Notes: generated by a model not told the origin, from the sequence alone. A stretch of 64,000 nucleotides of DNA from Mesorhizobium sp. PAMC28654 (GCF_020616515.1 NZ_CP085135.1:3100001-3164000), one strand, 5' to 3'; shown: positions 46,825 through 56,492, counted from the stretch's first letter. Numbers and translations: made by a program.

Positions 46825-46963
46825 CCGTGGACCGGAGGTTCGCAAGGGCATGCGCAGAGACGAGAAAGCCAGGGCGCACGAGGCGAGAACCCCTAGCAAA
46901 ACATTCCGCCAGCCAGCCATTCCAGCGATGCGTTTCGCTTGAATGTCCCGCCAATAGAGCCTA

Positions 46964-46980
46964 TTTAGAATTATTCCAAA
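46964..46980 (+). promoter_or_regulatory. Irr box (iron control element) before nfu
   Basis: TTTAGAATTATTCCAAA differs from the rhizobial Irr/ICE consensus TTTAGAA-N3-TTCTAAA at one position. It lies 32 bases before the nfu start codon. Irr represses or activates iron-related genes according to haem supply, so Irr control of this Fe-S scaffold gene is likely. Confidence 0.72.
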
Positions 46981-47011
46981 CTAGCTGCCCGAAACGGGCA
47001 TGGAGACCGCC

Positions 47012-47579
47012 ATGTTCATCCAGACCGAATCGACGCCGAACCCGGCGACGCTGAAATTCCTGCCCGGCAAGGAAGTGCATGTGGAAGGCACGGCGGATTT
47101 CCGCGATGCCGACAGCGCCGCCGTGGCGTCGCCGCTGGCCGGCCGGCTGTTCGAGATCCCCGGCGTTACCGGCGTCTTCTTCGGCTATGATTTCATCACG
47201 GTGACCAAGGATGGTCCCGACTGGCAGCATCTGAAGCCGGCAATCCTGGGCGCCATCATGGAGCATTTCATGTCCGGCGCGCCGGTGATGACCAAGGCCG
47301 GCCCTGCCGCCGAAACCAGCCAGACCGGCGTTCTACGACAAGGCCGACGAGGAACTCGTCATCACCATCAAGGAACTGCTGGACACCCGGGTCCGCCCGG
47401 CCGTGGCGCAGGATGGCGGCGACATCACCTTCCGCGGCTTCGAGAACGGCACCGTGTTTCTGCACATGAAGGGCGCCTGCGCCGGCTGCCCGTCATCGAC
47501 GGCGACGCTGAAGCACGGCATCCAGAATCTGCTTCGGCATTTCGTGCCGGAAGTGCAGCAGGTGGAACAGGTTTCCTGA
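47012..47579 (+). pseudogene. NifU/Nfu-type Fe-S scaffold protein, frame broken in this sequence
   Basis: The ATG at 47012 has GGAG seven bases upstream. The N-terminal Nfu_N domain (FIQTESTPNPATLKFLPG) runs to about residue 105. The C-terminal NifU domain [20 protein letters not shown] is in the +1 frame and contains the Fe-S ligand motif GACAGCPSS. The join is at about 47327-47333 and needs one base removed or two added. The intact protein (about 188 residues) would carry a [4Fe-4S] cluster and deliver it to target enzymes. Both halves are well preserved, so a sequence error is plausible. It has an Irr box before it and a strong terminator after it. Confidence 0.85.
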
Positions 47580-47631
47580 TCATCCGCCGGTCGCCAGCGG
47601 CGGCATGAAATCATCACAGTGATAAAAACAA

Positions 47632-47657
47632 AAAACCGGGCCAAAGTGCCCGGTTTT
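47632..47657 (+). terminator. Rho-independent terminator after nfu
   Basis: A perfect 10-bp stem AAAACCGGGC/GCCCGGTTTT with a CAAAGT loop, followed by CTGTTTG. The A run on the left and T run on the right let it work in both directions, for nfu and possibly for the convergent L,D-transpeptidase gene. Confidence 0.85.
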
Positions 47658-47758
47658 CTGTTTGGGACGTCAGTTGTTGCCTAGACGGTCCGCGTATGAA
47701 ACTTACTGATTTCTAGTGATCACGATCTTTCCGACAACCGGATTCCTCGGATTATGGC

Positions 47759-48376
47759 CTAAAGAACAATGACCTTGGCGCCGACTTCGGCGCGGTCGTA
47801 GAGGTCGATAATATCCTGGTTCATCAGCCGGATGCAGCCTGAAGACATCGCCTTGCCGATCGAGTTCCATTCCGGGCTGCCATGCAGGCGATAGCCCATG
47901 TCGCCGCCCTTGTTGAACAGATACAAAGCCCGCGCGCCGAGCGGGTTCTTCAGCCCCGGATCCATGCCGTCGGCAAACTTGGCCAGTTCCGGCTGACGCT
48001 TGATCATTTCGCGAGGCGGCGTCCAGGTCGGCCATTCACGCTTCAGCGCCACGTGAGCGGTGCCGTGCCATTCAAAGCCCTCGCGACCGACGCCGATGCC
48101 GTAACGAATGGCGCGGCCGTCACCCTCGACGAAGTAGAGGAACTTGTTCTGGGTATCGACGATGATCGTGCCAGGCTTTTCCTTGGTGTCGTAGTCCACT
48201 TCCTGGCGATGGAACTGCCTCGGCACCTTCTCGATCGGGATGCGCGGCAGCTGGTAGCCAGCGTCGGTGACCGCGCCATAATCGTTGGAGAATATCTGCG
48301 ACCCGATGGTGCTACAACCACTGATGGCAGCTGACAGGGCAAGAGCGGCGACGATTGCAAACGACTTCATGCGCAT
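47759..48376 (-). CDS. L,D-transpeptidase (ErfK/YbiS type), putative lipoprotein
   Basis: About 205 residues from 48376. A signal peptide with lipobox ISGC is followed by the YkuD domain: IIVDTQNKFLYFVEG and the active-site region HGSPEW, then MSSGCIRLMN with the catalytic Cys. These enzymes form 3-3 cross-links in peptidoglycan or attach lipoproteins to it. Alternative starts lie a few codons up- or downstream. It is convergent with nfu. Confidence 0.9.
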   Translation of the reverse strand: MRMKSFAIVAALALSAAISGCSTIGSQIFSNDYGAVTDAGYQLPRIPIEKVPRQFHRQEVDYDTKEKPGTIIVDTQNKFLYFVEGDGRAIRYGIGVGREGFEWHGTAHVALKREWPTWTPPREMIKRQPELAKFADGMDPGLKNPLGARALYLFNKGGDMGYRLHGSPEWNSIGKAMSSGCIRLMNQDIIDLYDRAEVGAKVIVL

Positions 48377-48601
48377 AAGTGGATCCGATGCCTCGCCCGA
48401 CGTCAGCGGCACGAGTCAGCCGCTTTTCACCATCATTCATGCTGGCATTTGCTTTGCTTGCCAAGCGCGCGATGCCGATATGCGGGAATTGACGGGCTGG
48501 TAACCTTACCACTATGGCATTTCGGCAACATGCCTCACAGGATTGTGAAGGAAATTCAATGGGAGCGGCATCAAGCGGTTACGCGGAATCAGGGAATAGC
48601 C

Positions 48602-49026
48602 ATGAATGTTGGTGGTTCAGCCCAACGGTCCGGCCTGCCGGCCAAGACCATCCGCGACTATGAGGAGATCGGCCTGATCCGCCCAAGCGCGCCGATAATG
48701 GCTAGCGCAATGACTCAGGCCACGACACCCACCGGCTGGCCGCCCTGCGCCGCGCGCGCAACCTCGGCTTTTCCATCAAGGATTGCCGCCAGTTTATGGC
48801 GCTCTACCAGGATCGCGGTCGCGCCAGCCAGGACGTGCGCGAAATCGCCGCCGCGCATGTCACCGCCATCGAGGAAAAGGTGCGCGAGCTGCAGTGGGTG
48901 CGGGCTACATTGCAGAAGCTGATCCTTGCCTGCCATGGCGATGAAAGACCGGATTGCCCGATTTTGGATGATATGGCGGGCGGTGACGGCGGCGGAAACA
49001 AGGCCGCTTCGTTGCTCCAACCTTGA
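48602..49026 (+). pseudogene. Decayed CueR/HmrR-type MerR regulator
   Basis: The N-terminus MNVGGSAQRSGLPAKTIRDY matches MerR proteins, but the usual IRYYE is IRDYE. After GLIRPS the frame is lost. In the -1 frame it resumes as ADNG, a TAG stop, then SGHDTHRLAALRRARNLGFS and on to the end. The C-terminal half has a Cys-x7-Cys metal loop (CHGDERPDC), the CueR/HmrR hallmark. At least one base is missing at about 48690 and a TAG replaces an expected Tyr codon. The gene is therefore broken by more than one change. It lies 10 kb from the copper ATPase operon whose promoter such a protein would activate. Confidence 0.8.
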
Positions 49027-49137
49027 CTTGGAACGACGCTGAGCTGTTGGCCGCCCCGTAGGCTGGGTTTGTCAACCAGATAATCGCCCCCACAAAACAG
49101 GTTCAAACCGTGAACAAAATCTGGCATGGTGCTAGCC

Positions 49138-49638
49138 ATGCCAATCATCTCCCCGATTCCCCTCAACCCTTTGATCGATGGCCGCCAGTCCGAGCGCGCC
49201 ATGCTGGTGCGACGTGGCGTGCAGCGGCTGCTGAGGGACATGGGCGCGCATGTGCTGCCGGAACTCTCGCTGGCGACGGGCCGCCGCGCCGACCTCGTGG
49301 CGTTGACCCGACAGGGTGACATCTGGATCATCGAGATCAAATCCTCGATCGAGGATTTCAGGGTCGACCGCAAATGGCCGGATTACCGGCTGCACTCCGA
49401 CCGTTTCTTTTTCGCCACGCATCCCGGCGTGCCCTCGGAGATCTTTCCCGAGGAATGCGGCTTCATCCTCTCCGACGGCTATGGAGCGGAAATCCTGCGC
49501 GACGCGCCGGAACACCGCATGGCGGCGGCAACGCGCAAGGCGCTGATGCTGAGGATCGCAAGGGCCGGTGCGTCGCGGCTGCTGGCGGCGGAGCTTGCGG
49601 GGGTTTCGGTGCCGGCGGTTGAGGGTGAGAGCGAGTAG
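49138..49638 (+). CDS. mmcB: MmcB-family DNA repair protein
   Basis: A 166-residue protein of the MmcB group. It has RRGVQRLLRDMGAHVLPELS, then RRADLVALTRQGDIWIIEIK with the nuclease-like E-x-K, and FFATHPGVPSEIFPEECGFI. In Caulobacter MmcB belongs to the SOS-linked ImuABC mutagenesis or repair genes. The start at 49138 is used; an ATG four codons earlier is possible. An inverted GTTC-N7-GAAC lies upstream at 49101-49115, not the direct-repeat form of an alphaproteobacterial LexA box. Confidence 0.88.
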   Translation: MPIISPIPLNPLIDGRQSERAMLVRRGVQRLLRDMGAHVLPELSLATGRRADLVALTRQGDIWIIEIKSSIEDFRVDRKWPDYRLHSDRFFFATHPGVPSEIFPEECGFILSDGYGAEILRDAPEHRMAAATRKALMLRIARAGASRLLAAELAGVSVPAVEGESE

Positions 49639-49669
49639 GCTGTTCGCAGCCTCGACGCGGTGTCAGCCC

Positions 49670-50866
49670 CTACTCTTCGCTCTCTTCCGCGTTACCCGGT
49701 GCCGGCGCCATCAACAGCACGGCAGCGCCGAGCAGCGCCGCGATGAAAGAGCCGGCGAGGATGCCGACCTTGACGGCATCCTGCAATGCCACGTCGCTGG
49801 CAAAGGCGAGCAGGCCGATGAACAGGCTCATCGTGAAGCCGATGCCGCACAGCAGTGAAATGCCGATCATGTGCATCCAGCCGGCATTGGCCGGCAGATC
49901 GGCGAAGCCAAGACGGATGGCAAGCGCCGACGAACCGAACACGCCGACGAGCTTGCCGACGACGAGACCGGCGGCGACGCCCAGCGTCAGCGGCTCAACC
50001 AGGGCCGCCGCGCTCAATCCGGCAAGCGAAACGCCGGCATTGGCAAAGCCGAAGATCGGGATGACGAAAAAGGGCACGATCTTGTGCAGGCCATGCTCAA
50101 GCCGGTGCAGCGGCGAATGGTCGAGATCGTGGCCAGAGCCCACGGAAACTTTCAGCGGTATGGTCAGCGCAAGTGCGACGCCGGCAAGCGTGGCATGGAC
50201 ACCCGACTTCAGCACCAGCACCCAAAGGATGATGCCCAGGACAATATAGGGGACCAGCGTCACCACGCGCATGCGGTTGAGCACGACCAGTACGGCGATG
50301 ACAGCAAATGCCGCGCCCAAATAAGCGAGCGACAGACCGTTCGTGTAGAATATGGCGATGATGATCACGGCGCCGAGGTCGTCGATGATGGCGAGCGCGG
50401 TGAGAAATATCTTCAGCGATGCGGGCACGCGGTTGCCGAGCAGCGACAGCACGCCGAGGGCAAACGCGATGTCGGTGGCGGTGGGAATGGCCCAGCCGGA
50501 CAGCGCAGCCGCGTTGTTGCGGTTGATGGCGACATAGACGAGTGCGGGAACCAGCATGCCACCGGCGGCGGCAATGCCGGGCAAGGCGCGTCGCGGCCAG
50601 GTCGAGAGCTGGCCGTCCAGCATCTCACGCTTGATCTCAAGGCCGACGAGGAGAAAGAACACGGCCATAAGCCCGTCATTGACCCAGTGCGACACGCTGA
50701 GCGGTCCGACATAGGCATGGAGGGCGGAAAAATAGGTTTCGGCGAGCGGCGAATTGGCGACGATCAGGGCAAGTGCGGCGGCAACCATGAGGATGATGCC
50801 GCCGGCCGCCTCGCCATCGAGAAACTCCCGGAAGATGGAGACCGGTTGCGGCTTCCTGTCCTGCAT
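49670..50866 (-). CDS. nhaA: Na+/H+ antiporter NhaA
   Basis: A 398-residue integral membrane protein with about twelve helices. It has [31 protein letters not shown] (the two Asp residues of the transport site region follow in [16 protein letters not shown]) and [10 protein letters not shown]. It exchanges Na+ for H+ at alkaline pH across the inner membrane. It starts 68 bp after the actR gene on the same strand, so it may be co-transcribed with actSR. Confidence 0.96.
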   Translation of the reverse strand: MQDRKPQPVSIFREFLDGEAAGGIILMVAAALALIVANSPLAETYFSALHAYVGPLSVSHWVNDGLMAVFFLLVGLEIKREMLDGQLSTWPRRALPGIAAAGGMLVPALVYVAINRNNAAALSGWAIPTATDIAFALGVLSLLGNRVPASLKIFLTALAIIDDLGAVIIIAIFYTNGLSLAYLGAAFAVIAVLVVLNRMRVVTLVPYIVLGIILWVLVLKSGVHATLAGVALALTIPLKVSVGSGHDLDHSPLHRLEHGLHKIVPFFVIPIFGFANAGVSLAGLSAAALVEPLTLGVAAGLVVGKLVGVFGSSALAIRLGFADLPANAGWMHMIGISLLCGIGFTMSLFIGLLAFASDVALQDAVKVGILAGSFIAALLGAAVLLMAPAPGNAEESEE

Positions 50867-50934
50867 GTCGCCTCCGTCATATCAAGCCGGCGCGGCCGAC
50901 GTCACTGTTTGGATGATGCGCCGACACAAAAGCC

Positions 50935-51498
50935 TCAGCGCGGCGCGCGCTTGGCGAGTATCCGCTGCAGCGTGCGGCGATGCATGTTGAGCCGGCGCGC
51001 GGTCTCGGAGACGTTGCGGTCGCACATTTCATAGACGCGCTGGATGTGTTCCCAACGCACGCGGTCGGCCGACATCGGATTCTCTGGCGGCGCCGCGCGC
51101 TCGCCGCTCGTGCGGGTCAGGGCGCCAAAAATGTCGTCGGCATCCGCCGGCTTCGACAAGTAGTCGACGGCGCCGAGCTTTACGGCCGTGACCGCGGTGG
51201 CGATGTTGCCGTAGCCGGTCAGGATCACGGTGCGGGCATCCTCGCGCTTTTCGCGAATGGCGGCGACGACGTCGAGACCATTGCCGTCACCGAGCCGCAT
51301 GTCGACCACGGCATAGGCCGGCGGATTGGCGCGCGCCTTGGCAACCGCCTCCTCGACGCTCTCGGCCGTCTCGACCACAAACCCCCGGGTTTCCATGGCT
51401 CTGGCAAGGCGGGTGAGGAATGGCCTGTCGTCATCGACGATCAACAGCGAGGTGTCCTCGCCTTCAACCATTGCTCCAATCGTTTCGTCGCCTGTCAT
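50935..51498 (-). CDS. actR: ActR/RegA-family response regulator
   Basis: A 187-residue protein. The receiver domain has the acidic pocket Asp22-24 and the phospho-acceptor Asp66 in VVDMRLGDGNGL. The C-terminal Fis-type helix-turn-helix ends NMHRRTLQRILAKRAPR, as in RegA/ActR/PrrA. It controls redox- and pH-related genes such as respiration, hydrogenase and CO2 or nitrogen fixation. The kinase gene precedes it on the same strand. Confidence 0.94.
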   Translation of the reverse strand: MTGDETIGAMVEGEDTSLLIVDDDRPFLTRLARAMETRGFVVETAESVEEAVAKARANPPAYAVVDMRLGDGNGLDVVAAIREKREDARTVILTGYGNIATAVTAVKLGAVDYLSKPADADDIFGALTRTSGERAAPPENPMSADRVRWEHIQRVYEMCDRNVSETARRLNMHRRTLQRILAKRAPR

Positions 51499-51561
51499 CG
51501 TCTTGTCATTCCTGCTGCCTGAATTTTACGCAGATATCGCCCCGCAACGCCATTGTCCAAT

Positions 51562-52893
51562 TTACGCAATGTCAAACATGTTGGCCGAAGCCGATTCCGG
51601 ATTGAGGAAGACGCTGCGCGGCCACGATATCTGCACCATGGCGCCCTCGCCGAGCCCGCTCGAATTGCGAAAATCAAGTGCGGCGCCCGAACGCTCCAGC
51701 AACGTCTTGGCGATGAAGAGGCCGAGACCCAGGCCACCGCCGGCTTCAGTGCCCTGGCGCGTCGACATGTAGGGCTCGCCGATGCGGTCGATGATCTCGG
51801 CGGGAAAGCCTGGCCCGTCGTCGATGATCGAGAAGGTCACCGCGGCCTCGTCCCAGCTCCAGCTTATCGTGACGCTCTTGCGGGCAAAGTCGACGGCGTT
51901 CTCGACCAGATTGCCGAGGCCGTAGATGACGCCCGGATTGCGCCGCCCGACGGGCTCGGGCCCGGTGCGCTCGCCTGGCCGAAGCTTGATCGAAATGCCG
52001 AAGTCACGATGCGGTGCGATCACCTCCTCGACCAGCGACGTCAGCGGCAGCCGCGCAAGATGCGCCTCGCCCTCCGATGACAGGCTGGTCAGGCGCTTGA
52101 GGATTTCACGACAGCGTTCGCTCTGCGAGCGAAGCAGTTTGACGTCCTCGCCGTATTTCGGATCCTTGCCGAGCGCCTTCTCCATCTCCTTGGCGACGAG
52201 CGTTATGGTGGCGAGCGGCGTGCCAAGCTCGTGCGCGGCGGCCGCCGCCAGGCCGTCCAATGCCGAAAGGTGCTGCTCGCGCTGCAGCACCAGTTCGGTG
52301 GCGGCGAGCGCGTTGGCCAGAAGCCGCGCTTCCGCGGCAACCCGGAAGGCGTACATCGCCGTGAACGCGATCGAGGAGAGTACGGCCATCCACATGCCGG
52401 CGACATAGATGAAGGGCATCACGAGCGGCGCTCCCTCATACCAGGGCAGCGGCAAATGCAGGAAGACCAGCAGGGTCGCCGCCGTCATCACCAGCGCACC
52501 AAGGATCGCGGTGAGACGCAATGGCAGCGATGTCGCCGAGATGACCACGGGCACCGTCATCAGCAGCGAAAACGGATTGGTGAGGCCACCGGTCATGTAG
52601 AGCAGTCCGGCAAGTTGCAGGCTGTCGAAGACGAGGATGCCGAAGGCCGCGAATGGGGTGAGCCGATGCGCGGCCGGAAAACGAAAGGCGAGATACAGGT
52701 TCATCCAGGCCGAACAGGCGATCAGCGCGAAACACAGGCTGACCGGCAGCGGAAATTTCAGGCCGTAGGCGACGACAAGCACCGTCAGGCTCTGGCCGAC
52801 AATGGCAAGCCAGCGCAGCCGGATCAGCGTGTTGAGGCGCAGCCTCTGGCTTTGCTGGAAGTCGGGTGTTCTGACGATATTGATCATGGTCAA
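51562..52893 (-). CDS. actS: ActS/RegB-family redox sensor histidine kinase
   Basis: A 443-residue protein with six N-terminal helices. It has the quinone-binding heptad GGLTNPF (residues 102-108), the H box AAAAAHELGTPLATI with His221, and the redox-active Cys261 in RSQSERCREIL. The C-terminal ATP-binding domain has NLVENAVDFA (N box) and DDGPGFP (G1). All three RegB hallmarks are therefore present. It senses the redox state of the quinone pool and phosphorylates ActR. It lies upstream of actR on the same strand. Confidence 0.95.
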   Translation of the reverse strand: MTMINIVRTPDFQQSQRLRLNTLIRLRWLAIVGQSLTVLVVAYGLKFPLPVSLCFALIACSAWMNLYLAFRFPAAHRLTPFAAFGILVFDSLQLAGLLYMTGGLTNPFSLLMTVPVVISATSLPLRLTAILGALVMTAATLLVFLHLPLPWYEGAPLVMPFIYVAGMWMAVLSSIAFTAMYAFRVAAEARLLANALAATELVLQREQHLSALDGLAAAAAHELGTPLATITLVAKEMEKALGKDPKYGEDVKLLRSQSERCREILKRLTSLSSEGEAHLARLPLTSLVEEVIAPHRDFGISIKLRPGERTGPEPVGRRNPGVIYGLGNLVENAVDFARKSVTISWSWDEAAVTFSIIDDGPGFPAEIIDRIGEPYMSTRQGTEAGGGLGLGLFIAKTLLERSGAALDFRNSSGLGEGAMVQISWPRSVFLNPESASANMFDIA

Positions 52894-52920
52894 GGATTAC
52901 AGGCGCAAGAGGGAGAGCGC

Positions 52921-53019
52921 TAGAGCCTGTTCCATCCCGACGGAACGGGATGGGGCTCTATCTCTTTGTTCGAGCATGATCTTTCCCGAAAACCGGTTCC
53001 CACTTTCGGGATCATGCTC
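52921..53019. repeat. Palindromic intergenic repeat, copy 2 (RIME/MITE-like)
   Basis: A mosaic of two palindromes. One is TAGAGCC...CCATCCCG/CGGGATGG...GGCTCTA. The other runs from GAGCATGATC to GATCATGCTC around CCGAAAACCGG. They are joined by the core ACAAAGAGATAGAGC (here reversed). It shares this core with the element at 3342-3444. Its right end overlaps the stop codon of hrpB. Confidence 0.65.
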
Positions 53020-55478
53020 AGATGCCGCGCGGCTTGGCGCGGCTGGTGGCGGCGGCAAGCAGCGGATTTTCCGGCCAGACATGTTTGGGATAGCGGCCGC
53101 GCATGTCGGCCCGCACATCGGCCCAGGATCCCCGCCAGAAGCCGGGCAGGTCGCGCGTCGTCTGGATGGGGCGGTGCGCCGGCGAAAGCAGTTCAAGCGT
53201 CAGTGGCACGGTTCCACCCGCGATCGACGGATGCCGGTCGAGGCCAAACAGTTCCTGCACGCGAACCGCCAGCACCGGCCATTCGCCATCATAGCGGATC
53301 GGTACGCGGCTGCCGGAGGGCGCATCGAAATGCGTGGGCGCCAGAGCCTCGACCCTGCGCTGCAGCTCGTGCGGCACAAGCGTCGCCAAGCCAGCCGAAA
53401 TCGCACCCGGATCGATCGCCGAGAAGGACGCCGCGCCGGAAAGGAACGGCAGCAGCCAGTCATCAAGGCGATCCGTGAGCGCCGCATCGGACACGTCGGG
53501 CCAGGGCGTACCAAGACCGCGATGCAGCCAGGACAGGCGTTGGCGAAGCGTTTCGGCTTCCTTGCTCCACGGCAACAGTGACAGCCCGTGCTCACGCAAG
53601 GCATCGAGGATCGCGTGGTCGGCGTCAGTGCCGGTTGGCGCCGGCAGCATGCGTTCGGAGATAACAATGGCGCCAAGGCGGATGGTCTCACGCACGCGTA
53701 CCGCGCGCTTGTCCCGGTCGAAACTGGTTTCGCGGCGGGTCTCGATCCTGTCAGCCAGCGACGCACGGATATCGGATTCGTCGATGGGAGCCGCCGCTGC
53801 GATGCGCGCGTTCTGCGCCTTGCCCTGCAGGTCGGCGACGACGAGCCAAGCCTCGCCCGCCAGCGGATCGGCGGCATCGAGCATGGCGCCGGAGCCATTG
53901 GCCAGGACAAAGCGGCCGCGCTCGCCACGCGCCTTGGCGACGCGATCCGGCCAGGCGTGGATGAGTAGCGATCCACTGGAAGCCTGCTCGCTATTTGTCC
54001 CGCCGCCAGCCTGTTTCGCCAGCCTCTCCGCTAGCTGCCGTGCAGCGGTGGCGCGCGGCGATCTCTCGGACCGGAAGTGCATCAGCCGCCGTTCAAGATC
54101 GGCACCGTCGCCGCCGAGGCCGCGTTCGGTGAGCAGCACTGCAAGCATCGCCGCCTCATGAGCATGGCCGGCCTTTGCCGCCGCGGCGACCATATGGGCG
54201 AGCCGCACCGGCAGAGCGAGCCGACGCATCGCGGCGCCCGCCTCGGTCAAGCGCCCTGCCCCGTCGATTGCATCAAGCGCGCCGAGCAACACCCTGGCCT
54301 CACTGAGCGCGGGAGCCGGCGGCGGATCGAGGAAAGAAAGGCTGGCCGGGTCGGCGACACCGAAGGCCGCGCAGTCGAGCAGCAGACCGGACAGGTCGGC
54401 CTCGAGGATTTCCGGCGGCGTGAAGGCTGGCAATGCGGCCGTCTGCTCGGCGCGCCACAGCCGGACCGCGACGCCCGGTTGCGTGCGCCCGGCGCGGCCG
54501 GCCCGCTGGTCGGCGGAGGCCTTGCTGACCCGCACTGTCTCCAACCGCGTCAAGCCGCTGGCCGGCTCGTAGCGCGGCAGGCGCGACAGGCCGGAATCAA
54601 TGACGACGCGCACCCCGTCGATGGTGATCGACGTCTCGGCGATCGAAGTCGCCAGCACCACCTTGCGGCGGCCGGATGGCGACGGCTTGATCGCCGCGTC
54701 CTGTGCCTTGCCGTCGAGCATGCCGTAGAGCGGCACGATATCGGTGTCGGCGCCGAGCTTGCCGGCCAGCCGTTCGGCGGTACGCTCGATCTCGCGCTGA
54801 CCGGGCAGGAAGGCGAGCACGCTGCCGCTCTCGTCGGCAAGAGCCGAGCGGATCGCCTTGGCCATGGCGTCCTCGATCGCAATGCCGGCGGGACGTTCGT
54901 CGTAGCGGATGTCGACGGGGAAGGCGCGGCCCTCGCTTTCGATCACCGGTGCGCCCGACAGCAGCTTGGCGACACGCGCGCCGTCGAGCGTCGCCGACAT
55001 CACCAGCAAGCGCAGATCCGGCCTCAGCGCGCCTTGCACGTCGAGCGCCAGCGCCAGGCCGAAATCGCCGTCGAGCGAGCGCTCATGGAATTCGTCGAAG
55101 ATCACGGCCGAAATGCCCGGCAATTCAGGATCGTCCAGGATCATCCGTGCCAGCACGCCTTCGGTGACAACCAGGATCCTGGTCTTCGCCGAGGTACGGT
55201 TTTCCATGCGCATGGCATAGCCGACGGTGGCGCCGGGCTCCTCGCCCAACAATTCGGCCATGCGGCGGGCCGCGGCGCGGGCGGCAAGCCGGCGCGGTTC
55301 GAGCAGGACGATCTTGCCGGCGCAGCCAGGGCGCATCGAGCAGCGCCAGCGGCACCAGCGTCGTCTTGCCGGCGCCGGGGGGCGCCACCAGCACGGCGCT
55401 GTTGCCTTGGCCGAGCGCATCACTCAGCGCCGGCAGCACGGCGGATACCGGAAGCTCCGGCAAGGGTTTTGTCGTCAT
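53018..55478 (-). pseudogene. hrpB: ATP-dependent helicase HrpB, frame broken in this sequence
   Basis: From the ATG at 55478 ([20 protein letters not shown]) the first frame covers Walker A PPGAGKTT and ends near LLDAPWL. The +1 frame then takes over with [20 protein letters not shown], the DEFHERS motif II, and the helicase C and HrpB C-terminal domains. The join is at about 55317-55325; one extra base explains it. The intact protein would be about 818 residues, normal for HrpB. It is a DEAH-box helicase of unclear substrate. It was given its final stop by the edge of a palindromic repeat. Confidence 0.85.
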
Positions 55479-55573
55479 CGATCCAGGAATGCGTTCATCC
55501 AATCGCGGCAGGCCCGCACCGTCCGCATATCAGCCGTCGCGGTGGCCATGCAACTCACGGAACCAGCGTCCGT

Positions 55574-56464
55574 TCAAAGGCGGGTGCGCGAAAACGGGTT
55601 CCAGCGCACCGTGCCCAGTCGAGCTTCTTCGCGCACCATGGTCAGCAGGCCGGAACCGCCAACGACCGCGAGCCCGACCAGCGACAGCCAGTCCGGATAT
55701 TCCTGGAAGAACAAGGAGCCGAGTATAACCGCCCAGACGATCTGCGAATAATGCGTCGGGGCGATCCGGTTGGCGGGCGCGTATTTGGCTGCCAGGAGCT
55801 GCAACAATTGCCCGCATGCGGTGAAGGCGCCGACCAGGACCAGCCACAGCAGTTGCTTTCCATCGGGGACGGTGAACGACGTCGCGGCGGCGCCGATGCC
55901 GTTGAACAAAAGCCCGTAGCCGACCAGCACGCCGAGCATGGTCGTGCGCTTTTCCTGCTGTGCCAGCGAGCGCATCAGGATGATGTTGGCGGCAGCGAGG
56001 AAGGCCACGCCGAACGCAGCAAGATGGCCGAGATTGAGTTCGCGAAATCCCGGCCGCACCACCAGCATGACGCCGGCAAAGCCCGCGATGACAGCCAGCC
56101 ATCGCCAAGGTCCGACCTTCTCCTTGAGGACGACAGTGGAGAGGATGGTGACGCAGAGCGGCGCCAGAAACACCAGTGCGTAGACCTCCGCCAGCGGAAT
56201 GGTGGTGAAAGCGTAGACACTGAGCACGCCGGAGGCGATGCCGGCCCAGGCACGCGCCTGCACAGCCCAGGGCCGCCTGGTGCGCCAGAAATCACGCCAG
56301 CGCTCGTTGGCAGGCCGGCTGAAAAACAAGAAACAGCCGGCGAACAGCGTCGAGAAAAAACCGATCTCGAACACCGTGAACTGTCCGCCCAGGCTTTTGA
56401 CAACGGCATCGCTGCCCGAATAGCTTGCGTAGGCGATCAGGGCGAGCAGGATTCCGTTCGTCAC
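55574..56464 (-). CDS. EamA/DMT-family transporter
   Basis: About 296 residues from the GTG at 56464, with GGAAAAAC just before it. Ten helices form two EamA halves, with LALIAYASYSGSDAVVKSLG at the start and SQIVWAVILGSLFFQEYPDW in the second half. The frame is open upstream to 56542 but that would run into the divergent LmbE gene. Inner-membrane exporter or importer of small metabolites, substrate unknown. Confidence 0.85.
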   Translation of the reverse strand: MTNGILLALIAYASYSGSDAVVKSLGGQFTVFEIGFFSTLFAGCFLFFSRPANERWRDFWRTRRPWAVQARAWAGIASGVLSVYAFTTIPLAEVYALVFLAPLCVTILSTVVLKEKVGPWRWLAVIAGFAGVMLVVRPGFRELNLGHLAAFGVAFLAAANIILMRSLAQQEKRTTMLGVLVGYGLLFNGIGAAATSFTVPDGKQLLWLVLVGAFTACGQLLQLLAAKYAPANRIAPTHYSQIVWAVILGSLFFQEYPDWLSLVGLAVVGGSGLLTMVREEARLGTVRWNPFSRTRL

Positions 56465-56492
56465 GTTTTTCCATTTCCGGGGAGAGATTGGC

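Noticed and set aside
47703..48035. Small minus-strand frame within the L,D-transpeptidase gene
   Set aside because: Out-of-frame overlap with a gene that has signal peptide and catalytic motif.
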